Shown in pieces: positions 1-10,793 of a stretch of DNA of 64,000 nucleotides (the first letter of the stretch is position 1; each line of letters opens with the position of its first letter). Source of the DNA: Oxytricha trifallax (taxonomy: Eukaryota; Ciliophora; Spirotrichea; Sporadotrichida; Oxytrichidae); assembly GCA_000711775.1 (NCBI GenBank), contig ARYC01017831.1, forward strand, positions 1 to 64,000, written 5' to 3'. The position numbers and the translations under genes were made by a program. The notes below the pieces were generated by a model that did no database searches, was not told where the DNA came from, and worked only from the letters and a program-made list of their open reading frames with translations.

Positions 1-103
1 TTCAGCTTCCTTAAATACCAAAGATATTCCACTCCCCTTTAAAATACAAATTTAAAAAAAGAGAGTAAGGTATACTAACATTTTTTTTTTAACAGAAAAA
101 CAT

Positions 104-728
104 GAAAGTAAAATTTAGCAACAATATTCTAAAATTGCAGAAAACATTTGAATAGAAGCTTAAAGAGAAGACTTATGAACTGGAGAAATATTACGGTAAA
201 ATAACAGATAGAAATATGAATCAGAGTTACAACTCTAGAAATGAAAATCAGAATTATAATTCTAGAGCTAAATCTGCCAATCACCATAAAACTTATGGGA
301 TTAAACTTATACAAAAAAAATTTAGCAGATCATCAATAATTTTTTAAAGAATATACATCTGATGAATTCATGAATACCTTATAGTAAGGACTTTCAAATA
401 GTCTAGCTTCATTTGAAAGCTCATCAAGAAACAATACAGTTTAGAAAAGAAGAAAGCGAAATGGCATACAACGCTAAAATTTAATGGGTTTTCGAATTTT
501 TGCTAGCACAAGTAGAAGTCAATCATAGCTAAATCAAGCTAGTTTGAATAAAATCAAATTTTAATACTTTTTATAAAAGGATGTCATTTTAATGGTGACC
601 CAAGTTACTCATAGCAGAAGTTTTATAAGGGAGATAATATCATTAAAAAACCTGAAAATTACGGGCCTCAGATGACTTCATCATAATATTAGTTATTAGT
701 TAGTCTGTTTTATAATTAAAGCAAATGA
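104..728 (+). CDS. Hypothetical Asn/Gln/Ser-rich protein
   Basis: Reads as about 205 residues with TAA/TAG as Gln and ends at TGA. The N-terminus begins MKVKFSNNILKLQKTFEQKL and looks like a short coiled coil, followed by an Asn/Tyr/Ser-rich stretch and a basic patch (QKRRRKRNG). The frame shifts by +1 near position 305, inside an AAA run, and again near 575, so the continuous protein is a reconstruction. The last part (FNGDPSYSQQKFYKGDN onward) fits better in a third frame that ends at 728. An AG acceptor (tttttttttaacag) sits just before the ATG, so an upstream exon is possible. I do not recognise a family. Confidence 0.45.
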
Positions 729-944
729 TCTAAATGAAGGCATAAAAAAATTCCACTTATTTTATCCAAATATAATTATTACTTTTCTGCCTACTAATAT
801 AAGAATAATGAGAGAAATATTATTGAAGAACCAAAAATATTGAATTCCTATCGCTGATTAGTAGATTTGTGATTTGTATTAATTTGAAACTTAATTTTCC
901 TTATTTTAATCATTAATTAAAATTAAAATAGATTAATATCTTTA

Positions 945-2171
945 ATGGAGTCCTAAACACAACTTTAAACTGATTAATAAGTTCTCACATAAACAGGGGT
1001 ATTATAATTATTTTTACTTATTATTTATTCTAAAATCAAGATAGATTGATTGAGAACAATATTTCAGAACAAAAGAGTAGTTTAAATGCTAAAGTTTTTT
1101 CAGAATAAGCAAAACCAGATCCAACTGATCCATTTGATAGACAGCGTAGAATTGAGGGATGGGATCAATAAAAACTTGAAAAATCTGTTTGCCTTGTATT
1201 GGGAACAGGGGGTTTAAGGTGTTCAGTGGCTTTAGGCCTCGCAAGACTTGGAGTTGGGAAAATAATAATGATTGATAAGGATGTTGTGGATATTTCAAAC
1301 TTAAATAGACAAGTACTTTTCGATCATAATGATATTGGACAGCCAAAAGTTTAAGTTGCCAGAGAAAAAATTTTGCAACATCATTTAATAAATAAAAGCA
1401 TGATTGTAGAAGCTTATAACATGGATGCCCTTATTGAATGGCAAAGAATTGTTGAGTTTAGCAAAGAAGCAACAGTAGTATTAAATATGATAGATGTAAG
1501 AGACTATTTTGATGCAGCTGTATAGTCATTATGCCTAATTAAATAATTACCTCTAATATAAAGTGGGAATTTTTTTAGCAACTTACAGTTGACATTTTTC
1601 TACCAAATGAATCCTGTTTGTCTTGTTCTGCAGATACCTATGATCCGGAACTCCTCAATATTATATATCATAAACACATGATTTATTAGTTTTCTATAAT
1701 AGATTGCCTCCAAGTTAAATTGAAAGCCTTCAAAGTTTAGAATTGATCCCAAGATATAACAATCAAATTGGCCAAAGCAACTCTTATCTATGCATTATGT
1801 GTGCTTAAATGATGGTTTCTAAATTTTCTTCTTGGTTAATAAATGACTCAGAAGTCATGATTTAGAATAAATTTATAATGACTGTAAATAGCGCAGATGC
1901 TTTTTAATTCCCTGTTCCAAGAGAGAATAAATGTCTGCTTTGCAATGACTACGAACAAAACTTCTAGAGAAGTGGGAACAGAGACTAAAAGAGAAGGAAG
2001 AGAAGCGATTTTAATTAATTAAAGGATAATAAGAACTTGAGCAATAAGCGAGAGCTAAACTTTTAGAGGAAGAGCAAAATCTATAAAAATTAAGATGCCA
2101 ATTTGCAATAACCCAAGCAAAAATAAGAAGAAAAGCTAATTTAAACGCAAGAAGAAAATTAAGATTAATGA
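945..2171 (+). CDS. ThiF/E1-like adenylate-forming protein (ubiquitin-like activating family)
   Basis: The Rossmann core is clear: VCLVLGTGGLR, then LGLARLGVGKIIMIDKD, then the family signature NLNRQVLF and DIGQPKVQVAREK. E1/ThiF/MoeB proteins adenylate the C-terminus of a ubiquitin-like modifier. Two CXXC pairs (ESCLSCSAD and NKCLLCND) could bind structural zinc, as in many E1 enzymes. A charged coiled-coil tail (EKWEQRLKEKEEKRF) follows, and the frame ends at TGA. The third glycine of the nucleotide loop is Arg here (GTGGLR instead of GxGGLG). At least four frame changes occur along the gene, more than in its neighbours, so it may be decaying or may sit in a low-quality patch. A probable N-terminal exon (MESQTQLQTDQQVLTQTG) precedes an AT-rich insert near 1010-1050. 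Which modifier it serves cannot be told. Confidence 0.7.
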
Positions 2172-2260
2172 ATTTTATATTAACGTTTAAGTTCAATATT
2201 GTCCAAAGTCAATTTTGTGAAAGATTTTTTTAAATAATTATAAATAATGTCTTGTTTTGC

Positions 2261-2818
2261 TCACTATTGCCTTTTAAGCGCTGCAAATTTTAAAGCTTCT
2301 TCAAAAGTACTAATAATTTAATTTACTGTATTGAGAAGTGCATTTTGTTCATATGGTACTGGTTAACCAGATGCAATTAATTTTTCGCTAGCATTTTTGC
2401 TCTTTTTATAGATGTAGTTCAAAAAGAGGCCTTAAAAGAACTTTTTCAACAAAAAGTAAGCCAAAAAAAATTGCAAACTCATAACAAAGAGGAAAAATTT
2501 TGTTATTCTGTGCGTAATCAAGATCTTATCTATGCTTTTGAAGATATCTTTATTTTGCTCTTCAATGCTATCCTTCGATTCAATAATTAGCTCTTAAGCA
2601 ATCAAATCTTTCTTTTATTGCTTCATCTCGTGTTTATGGAATTTCATGTCTTCGTCAGAGGACTTTAGTGAGAAAACTTTATCAATGTTTTGGAAAACAT
2701 TATCATTAAGATGACTCATTAAGTATTTACTAGTTGCTGTATCTTGTGTTATGGAAATTTTTCCATCTTTAATTTCCAAGCAATTTGAGAAAGTGTCTTT
2801 CCAAATAGGATGATACAT
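2261..2818 (-). CDS. Small single-pass membrane protein, unknown
   Basis: About 185 residues in one uninterrupted ciliate-code frame from ATG (MYHPIWKDTFSNCLEI) to TGA. A charged N-terminal half (EELIIESKD- and NKDIFKSIDK-like stretches) precedes one hydrophobic segment (ITKFFLFVMSLQFFLAYFLL, about residues 110-130) and a basic cytoplasm-like segment (KKFFQGLFLNYIYKKSK). The tail ends in FEEALKFAALKRQQ. There is no signal peptide and no recognised domain. It lies 73 bp downstream of the next minus-strand gene. No frame breaks are seen, which makes it one of the cleaner ORFs in this block. Confidence 0.6.
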
Positions 2819-2891
2819 TACAAAAAATGAAATTCAAATGAATAGAGAAAAGGATATTTATAAAATTAAGAAAAGTAAAATGAAATATTAA

Positions 2892-4632
2892 TCAGAATAA
2901 TCTCGGGAAATAAACAGAATATTCTTCATTATCTCTGACTGGTAGAGCAACATAGTATCTGTATTTTTATTTTTCCTTTCTGATTGAGTCAGCATCGAAC
3001 ATCTTATTTTCCTGCTAGAGAAGAGAGGATGGTGAAAACTAGTCACTATGGTCAGCAATCAACTCTCTTCTTTTCAAAGGGCACACTTATAATTCGCCAA
3101 TAGCTCCACCTTTACTATAGATAAGCAATTTGTCTGAGTAAATACTTGGGTATCTTTGAGGCTCCTCATCAAAACACATCTCCTCTGTAAATGCTAATTA
3201 GTAAGAACAGTAGCCATGTTTGTAATCTCTTATACCTTAGGCCTCTTTTTGAATAAATAAGTGCTCAGGATTATCAACGTACTTCTATAATTGAGTATTT
3301 TAAATGCCTCGATCTATAGCTAATCTGAAAGACTTTTCATTGTACAAGTTCATGACGTTGAACTAAAATAGGGATATATCTTTATTTATCTGTTTTCTTT
3401 CATTCTTCAAATGCTTAATCTCATTTAAGATTGCCTAACAATCGTCCTGAAGCTTGGTCTACAACTCAAAAGTGAAGATCTTAATTTGAGAGTTAGTCTG
3501 TCATCAGTTACATGTTCTTGGCAAGTATATTTCCCGCTCTTAACCCATTTGGCAAGTTTCTGAAGATTTTTTGGCTTGAAGCAGAATATTTTTTCAAACT
3601 CATTCAACGTTTCTAAATCCTTTACTGAAATGTGGATATTTTCATCAATAAATATAGTTTCAGTTATTAACTTTTTCTCAAGCTGCTTAAATGTTTCAGT
3701 ATCTCGACTTTCCTTTTGTTATTTTTACTGTTCTTTCTCTAAATGCTTGAGATCTCTCTTTCTTAAGTATCGTTCTTAAGATTAAAACTTTTCTTCCTCT
3801 AAGCTATGATTTAGGAGAGCATCATTTAACTGAAAATTTTTGTAATTTCCTTATTTTTGGCTTGTGATGGAGATTGGTTACTATTTTCAAAGTTAAGCAA
3901 TTATTAATGATAATCTTGGCTAAGCATTACAACTTGCTATTCTTAGTTTTTATTTGTGTTTTGTGCATTAATATTTGGTGGGCTACCTCCCAACATTTCT
4001 TTAGGCATCAAGGGAGACCTCATAAAAAGTAATGATTCAATGTCTTCTTGAGGTGAGGGATTATTCTTGAGATCATCTATTATTAGCTCTTCAGTTGTCA
4101 GATTAGTGTTGCTGTTTGATCCAAGCTCAACTTATAGTGAGCTAGGACCTTGATGATGTCCATTTTGATTTGCTGCTGCTTTCAACTGATCCATTAAATT
4201 ATTCTTCTTTAGTTCAGCTGTAAAATCGATCTTGCTAAGAGCTGGGCAGTTCTGATTATTTTTAACTTCTGATTCTTGCTAATGACTAAGCTTTGATTCG
4301 GAGTTGAAATCTGTTCTCTAGTCTGCCATATCATCTAGCTTCCTTCGTTTATAGAAAGAGCCCTTATCCTTCTCAGCTTGCTCGAACTATCTCTTTCCTG
4401 ACGCTATAATTTCTACCAAGTCATCCTAAGAGTTTTAAGATTTCTGAATATCATTTGATGAAGAGTTTGCATCTGAAATCGTTAAGATTTGATTATTGTT
4501 GTTGTTCAGTTAAAGATTTTATAGGGGCTTTTCAATCTCTATTTCTTAGTAAACTTCCTTTTAGACTTCTTTGAATCTTTCAGATTATGTTAAAAGTCTG
4601 ATATTAACTTGATATCTCTATGTTATACTCAT
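2892..4632 (-). CDS. Unknown protein with Asn/Gln-rich N-half and conserved-looking C-half
   Basis: About 575 residues. The N-terminal half (MSITQRYQVNIRLLTQSERF onward) is rich in Asn, Gln and Ser and contains a basic cluster FYKRRKLDD that could be a nuclear localisation signal. A coiled coil follows (RYLRKRDLKHLEKEQQKQQ), then an ordered-looking C-half with KPKNLQKLAKWVKSGKYTC, an ELQTKLQDDCQAILNEIKHL helix and a terminal YRYYVALPVRDNEEYSVYF, ending at TGA. Frame changes occur near 3845 (A/T run) and near 3470. Two in-frame ATGs exist (4660 and 4632); I chose the second. I do not recognise the family; a nuclear or transcription role is only a guess from composition. Confidence 0.6.
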
Positions 4633-4788
4633 TGTTAAATTGCTTTTAAAATATTTCATTTATTTCTCTTTTAAAAATATAAGGGTTAACTTAAAATCTA
4701 AACTATAATTTAAATATTTACTTTATTGTGGGATCCTCTCCCAATTAAATTAGTCTTCCTTTAAAAGAAAATTCTAAAATTGAAATAA

Positions 4789-5570
4789 TCAAAATTTGAA
4801 AGAATGATACATTTCCTAGAATTTATCATAATTTTCTTTCACAATTTTCTCTTCATCTTCTTTATCCAAAATTGTCATAAATTTGTTGTGATATTGAGGA
4901 ATATCAACAATATTCTCATATAATTTTGTCTCTTTGTCCCCATTCTTGATATCTATAGCAGAAATTTCGAGCTAAATAATTATCATTTAATGTGATATAT
5001 TCATACAGCACAGCACTTCTTAGGTTCTTTGCTTGATGCTCCCATATTTCATCTGAATTGATAGCAGATTTGATTGGCCTTTGCATTAATGAGCTCACAA
5101 GCATAGTTTCCCAATAACTTAAGTCTCTGACAAAATCTTCATACTAAATCTAACCATATCTTAAGTTCTAAATAGTAGAGGTAAAATCACATTTATTATG
5201 TTTACCAAATATTCGAGCTTCCCAGTTTAGTCAATAACTTCAGTATCTTCGATTTTGATAGTGTTAAAATGAACTTTAGCCCCTTTATTTTGGAAATAGT
5301 TTAATACTCTATTCTTTGTAGCTCTGTTCATGTATGTGTAATGGTTCTTATTGAGTTCAAGATTTTCCTAGTGGAATGACTTCAAATCATCTACTGCCAA
5401 AATCAAATCTTACTTGTGGGGCATCTATGTATAATGTTTAAGAAAAAATAAATAAGTGTTACAACTCTATTTGTGCCAGCAAACTTGAAGCGATCAACAT
5501 GATTGCAATAAAATGCAAATCTACATTCTGGGAATACCTAGTTAAAGATCTTCACGTTTTTTAAGGCCAT
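4789..5570 (-). CDS. TAMM41: Mitochondrial phosphatidate cytidylyltransferase, TAM41-like
   Basis: TAM41 makes CDP-diacylglycerol from phosphatidic acid on the mitochondrial inner membrane for cardiolipin synthesis. Family landmarks appear in order: QVFPECRFAFYCNHVDRFKF; the metal-binding-like DLILAVDDLKSFHQENLELN; HYTYMNRATKNRV; NLRYGQIQYEDFVRDLSYWE; TMLVSSLMQRPIKS; then NLRSAVLYEYITLNDN. The human counterpart has matching FVFAVDD, IKYGV and LYVAGRLQKPVK elements. The protein ends EMYHSFKF-TGA. One 41-bp GT-AG intron lies near 5430-5470. The frame shifts near 5215 and near 4920 (AAAA run). The start MALKNVKIF is the only suitable Met before the family's N-terminus; about 260 residues compares with 300 or more in relatives. 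No obvious mitochondrial presequence is seen. Confidence 0.85.
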
Positions 5571-5693
5571 TAATTAATTTATAATAAACTCGTTACTTAA
5601 ATTAGGAATTGAATGGGCAATTAGTTAGATTTAAAATTTTTGTTACGTAATAATCTAATTAAACCACTCTTAAGCAATTATAAACCTAATACT

Positions 5694-6960
5694 TCATTTT
5701 ATGCAAGTAAATCAACGAATTGTTCTTTAATCTGCTTTCTTAATTCTTTAGGAGCTTTTTTCTTATAAAGTTATCAAATCTAGCTTTGTTTTATCCTTTA
5801 TCTTCCTTCACAGTAAGCTCACTTCCCAGTCTTCTCCATCGTCTAATATGTCATTTGATACTTCAGGGAGTTCATAAGCCCCCTTGAGGTTTGCCACCTC
5901 ATTTCCTTCACCATCCTTAGCGGATAACTCCCATCAAAGTTTGGCATTGTAATCGTAAGCTACGATCTTCTTGCTTTTTCTGATACTTACAGAAGCCTCT
6001 CCACTGATTTTATCAACTGCTGTTACTTTAAGCTACCCTCCAGCAAAATTATAAACGAAACCTCCAAGTACTTCCTTGATTCGCTCATCTGACCACTTTC
6101 CTACAGACTTTTCTTCCCAAAAGTAAGACCCAGTGTTCAAGACAGATCCCTATCCTTCAACTTTTTAAACTTTCTGAGGTTGCTGCTGATTTTGCTGTTC
6201 AAGAATAATTTTAGCTTGCTCTTTGAGCTTTGCTTCTTTTTTCTTTTGCTCTTCAAAAATTAAAGATTTTTCTTGGCCTTTGTTCTGTTGAGCTTATTTA
6301 TAGTCTTACAGTGCTTATTCTCTCTCAATTTAATCTTTCTTGATTTTCTCTTCATTTGCATCAACTTTCTTGAGCTCTGATTTAAGTTCATTCAAAATAT
6401 TTTTAAAAAATGAAGTTCAATTTAAATCATATAATATATATCTTAATGATTGACAACTCTTAAGATTTCAGCTTAGACTTTTGTCTTTATCACATTTTTA
6501 ACTTGATACACAAATTCTTCCTTCTTCTCGCAAACTATATCGATATCTATTTCATTGTCGTCTTGATTGAATTCATCCACAGTCACTCTACCCATTGCCT
6601 TTGTCTCAGGCTCAGTCAAGTGAACAGCATCAAAGTATAAATGATTTAATGTCTCATATTTTAGTTAAGCCATAATAAAATTATAGATGTCAAGCTTGCA
6701 GTAAAAAAAAAAGATTTGCTTCTGCTTTCTAATCGTAATTGAAGCGCCTCCCTCAATACTTTTGATTTCATATAGCCTGATTTTTCATGGAGGATTCACT
6801 TCATTTACTACTTAATTTTTATCAGATTCTCTGAGAGGTACTTCTTTGCAAGTTCTGAATAATTTCTCTCTTCCCAATGCCAGGAATTTTTGTTCCAAAT
6901 TGAACCCACTCCAACATCAGCTGATACTTAAGTCTGCACTTGAGGTGTTGACTCTACCAT
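5694..6960 (-). CDS. AHSA1: Activator of Hsp90 ATPase (AHA1) with two Aha1_N-like domains
   Basis: Aha1 binds the Hsp90 middle domain and stimulates its ATPase. The first Aha1_N module starts near residue 15 (WNKNSWHWEERNYSELAKKY) and continues through EGGASITIRKQKQIFFFYCK, GRVTVDEFNQDDNEIDIDIV and VIKTKVQAEIL. A long charged coiled coil follows (LKSELKKVDANEEKIKK onward), then a second Aha1_N-like module: GSYFWEEKSVGKWSDERIKE, SGEASVSIRKSKKIVAYDYN and KAPKELRKQIKEQF. No C-terminal AHSA1/START-type domain is seen. Two in-frame TGA codons occur inside conserved frames, at 6785-6787 and 5934-5936. An AT-rich insert near 6410-6470 looks like an intron. Several one-base frame changes occur, one in an AAAAAA run. 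The exact C-terminus is uncertain. Confidence 0.82.
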
Positions 6961-7156
6961 TCTAGAAAATTCTCTGATTTTTACAATTTAAATTCAATAT
7001 TAAATCGATAAACATTGATTAATTAAGGTTAAGATTAAAGCAAAAACATTAAACACACTTAAACAACTACTTTCACAGTTGCCACAAGTAAATTAGTGCT
7101 CAATAAATTAATGATTAATTATAAAATTATAATCATAAATTATAAGGCATTCCGAA

Positions 7157-7491
7157 ATGGGAAACCCACCAAAGAGAATCGTTTACAGTAAATTGATTGG
7201 GAGATATTTCAAAAAGCAGAGCAATATTTTCTCAGAAGATGCAATGAAAATGAAGCAAGAGCTCAGCAAGTGTTGGGACCAATATGGCGTCGACCATCCA
7301 AAGTGCCTGCATTTAATCCCTAAGTTTGATAAGGGATGGGCCATCGATCTGAACATATGGAGCAAGTTTCATTATACCCTGCTCATTTTGATATCTTAAT
7401 GGCTTCATAAATTGATAAGATGCACTTCAAAGGACAACACTCTCAAGGAAATTGGCTTTAAAATAGACCATTAAAAATGCCAAAGTACTGA
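7157..7491 (+). CDS. Small basic protein, unknown (possibly mitochondrial)
   Basis: About 110 residues from MGNPPKRIVYSKLIGRYFKK to RPLKMPKY-TGA. The centre holds a CX10C pair (SKCWDQYGVDHPKCLHLIPK) and aromatic patches (FDKGWAIDLNIW, YPAHFDILMASQIDKMHF). The frame shifts once near 7372, where TTTCATTATACCC would need one extra base. The gene is divergent from the minus-strand AHA1 gene, leaving about 200 bp between the two ATGs as a shared promoter region. The protein resembles small subunits of mitochondrial complexes in size and charge, but I cannot assign it. Confidence 0.5.
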
Positions 7492-7689
7492 TAGAATTAA
7501 AGAAATTTAATTGAAACACTTAATTCTCACATTTTCATTGAACTAAAATATGCTTAGTGAAAGAGAATGATTATTTAATTTTACATCTCATACTTGGAAC
7601 TTTTATCTACCTTATTTAATAGATTAAGTTTCTTAAAATTAGGTTTTGAATTAATTTAAGAAATAAATTTATTATATCAATTAAATAGT

Positions 7690-10325
7690 TCAAATTCTTC
7701 CAATATAAGGATATAGCTCCAATGTCAATTTGTGCTAACTTTCTGCTTCATTTTACTATGATACAATATCGTAATTAATGTCATCTAGCCCTTTCTCAAT
7801 GAAGCTTCCAGCTATTGAATCTTTTATTAATCTTCTAGAAATGCACCAATCAGTTGAAAACCATGAATACAGATATTTCCAAACCTAAGAAGGAACTGCT
7901 ATATAATCAAACTTCTCAATTAAGTTGTCTCTTAAAGCCAGACTTTAATTGTTCATCAATAAACCGCTATAAAATTTGTTTACAATTCTAATACTTACTT
8001 ATTCAGTATGATTCCAGGCCTTTTATATTATTACTGAGTGTCTCTTTTAGTGTATTAATTTCTGTAACTCTAAAGAACATGAATATCTTTTGAGCTCTCA
8101 TTAAATTCAGAGTTTTCCTAGTCTCCATTAAATCTAAAGTTAACATAGTCACACCACTACTGCCACCATATAGTACTAATCAAGTACTTTCTTTCATTCC
8201 TTGTCCCGATGTGTGCTTTTAACATATCCAAGGGAGTCTAAGCTTAAATTTAAGAAAATTTATAGAGTCCCAACTGCTTGAACTTCTCAAAACATTTTTC
8301 AAGTTCAATGATTATTAAGTGCTTTTGTTGTTCTGCAGTCACAGAATACTTGCAATAAATGTTTGAGCATTTTTCATCAAAAGCTATGCATTGACAATCC
8401 TTGCTTGATCTCATCATTCTCAATGGAGCTGTTTGATATTTTTCTTTGCAGTATCCCTCTATTCCAATATTCACATCCTGCATATCCTTCATTTCATACT
8501 TCATTAATGAAGTCTGCGCAAAGTTTCTTCTTGAAGGACTAGTTAACTAATTTAAACTTGATTTTTAGATGTTATTACCAGTGCTCTGATAATTGCTATT
8601 CGAAAGCAAAACTCTCTTGTTGCCTTAGTTATTTCTTGAAAGTAATGGGTTTTGGTCATCCTCAACATTTTCACTTAAAAGATTTATATCTTTGGAGAAA
8701 GAGCTCTAAGTAAGAGGATCTTATAGAGCGCAAGGCTCATAAATTATTGGTTAATTGCTTAATTAAGAAGTGTTATTGAGAGAAGAACTCTGATTGTATT
8801 ATATAAAGAATGTAAATGATATTATAAAATTTACTTTTACGCAAACAAATTTTTCTTGTCAGTGTTCATTACTTTCTAATTTTAAGAGCTTGTATTGATT
8901 TAGGGCGTCCTAAGCTATTTTAAAGCAGGTCTCTCTTCATAGTCTGATGTATTTATGATTAAACCTCTTTGCTTGATCATTTTATTACAGCTATTTTTTA
9001 TGACTTTTACTTAGTTTTAGATGCTTGATAAATTTTTGGTATTATGCGGCATAATTGGACTTTAAATGTTTAAAGTCGACTTGTTTTCATCATTTTTAGC
9101 TTTACCAAGTTTTTGAGACTTTAGAGTTAGCTTTTCATTAGAAACTGAAGTTTAAAAGAATATTTTGCTTTCATCTTGACTATCTTTAGTTTAAAGTATC
9201 ATTGGAGACTTATTCCTGGAATTATGAGTATTATAATTTTATTTCTAAGGTAAAAAGGATAGTTGCTTCTTTTCACCTATCTTAAAGTTTACTTGCTTTT
9301 AGAAAGGAGGACTGTTGCTCTCCATTTGCTGCTTAACATTTTGAATATGTTTCTAATTTTAAGTGTCGTTAGAAGTAGCTAAAAATCTATTGAGTAATTT
9401 CCATAATATTTGAATTTAATCATTAAGCTCTTGCTATTGTTTCATTTAAGACTACTTGAAGCAATTGAGATCTTAAGAGAGTTAAATATACTTATCATTC
9501 AAGTTTTTAACGCAAAAATTCTGCTTATTGTTGCTCTATGATCTTAACTGTTAGAATTTATTGGGCTGTGTCATATTCAATGCTTCTTATTAGAGATTTC
9601 CCAGGTCAGTATTTTTCTTAGCCTTACTATTATTTTTAAACATTTTAACATGCTAATTTATGCTACTGTTTAAACTGTTCAAAGTTGAATGAATTGGTGA
9701 CTAAGATTTCTATTAATTAGACTTGTTCTAGAACTCAAATGTTTTTTTGAGTTTATTTTTGGTAGATTGCATAATGTTTGACTAATTGATATTTTCATTG
9801 ACCGAGGATTCAAAATTTATCACATCGTTTTGAAAATCATAGTCAAAAGATTAGAGCATGACTGTCTCACCAATATGGTTATGTTTTACTAAGGAGTCTT
9901 CGTTTGAATCAAGAGAAACTTTGTTGAAAATACATTTCTTGTAGGGGACTCGACCAGTGAACCTTTCGGTTATTGTCTTGATGTAATCAGAATCTAAAGA
10001 TAAGTTTTCTTGTTTTAAGGCGTGGTCTAGTGGCTTATAGCTAACCAATGACATGTCTTACAGATCTTCATGTTAAATATTGTAAGAATGCTTTAAAAAA
10101 ATCAAAATATATTTGTTAATTAAGTAAAAGCTTTTTGTCTAGATCAAGAAGTGATTCATATTTCTCTTATTTTATCTTATCATTTTTCACTACTGTTACA
10201 TTTTATGCTTTAAAATTGTTTCCCTAAACTTTATGTGATGCTAAAGCATTGTAATGAGAAGAATAGTTGTGGTTTGTTTAATAGTTTTGCCTTGGCGATG
10301 ATCGTTGAGAATTTAAATTTGACAT
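7690..10325 (-). CDS. Asn/Gln-rich protein with C-terminal DUSP domain
   Basis: About 830 residues. The N-terminal 500 are low-complexity Asn/Gln/Ser/Lys sequence (MSNLNSQRSSPRQNYQTNHN onward). A Cys-containing region follows (KDCQCIAFDEKCSNIYCKYS), then a DUSP domain as in ubiquitin-specific proteases: KYLISTIWWQQWCDYVNF, then RPGIILN, then FDYIAVPSQVWKYLYSWFST, then LELYPYIGRI-TGA. DUSP domains mediate protein contacts in USP deubiquitinases, but no USP Cys or His box is seen after the domain, so this is a DUSP-only protein or the catalytic part lies elsewhere. Introns: about 45 bp near 8800-8850 and a 35-bp GTAAGT...TTATAG near 7950. A 40-bp pointer-flanked insert interrupts codons near 10090-10134. 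Confidence 0.75.
10090..10134. other. Candidate 40-bp IES with GCTTT pointer repeat
   Basis: GCTTT occurs at 10090-10094 and again at 10130-10134; the 40 bp between copies are almost pure A/T. On the coding (minus) strand the gene reads DLDKK up to the first repeat. Removing one repeat plus the intervening sequence continues directly as HSYNIQHEDLQDMSLV in frame. The segment has no GT start and does not behave as an intron. This is the pattern of a hypotrich germline IES with a 5-bp pointer. Confidence 0.7.
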
Positions 10326-10790
10326 TCTTTAATTAATATTTTTAGCAAATTTAATATTAATAAACAATAAGATAATTTAACTATTAGTTACAAAAATTAA
10401 TTTACAAAATTACTCTATGTTTTAATGATTTTAATATATCTTGGTAATATAAAGCAAAAATTAATTTTATAAATATATCTTAAAAATTTTCTTATAAATA
10501 TCTAAATAATATCATTAATTAACTATAGAAAACTTATTTTATCATATCACTCGTTATAACTATTCTTACTTTTATTAGATGTTAATTACTGCGATTTTCC
10601 ACCTCCCATATTGTTGTTACCAATCAAAATTAATTACCTTTTATTTTAATGTAAAATAGAATAATAATCAAGATATAATTATGATAAGTTTAATTTTAAT
10701 TTAATGATGATCATATTTTTATTATTTTGAGATATATTATGCATAGGCGCATATTCCTAAACTGAGAGTATTGTTTAAAACCTCCCAGCC
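10326..10790. other. AT-rich spacer, no gene seen
   Basis: Upstream flank of the DUSP gene. The sequence is A/T homopolymer-rich with in-frame TGA in every frame and no domain-like translation. The last 30 bases before the TBE-like element (cctcccagccact) are more complex. Confidence 0.5.
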
Positions 10791-10793
10791 ACT

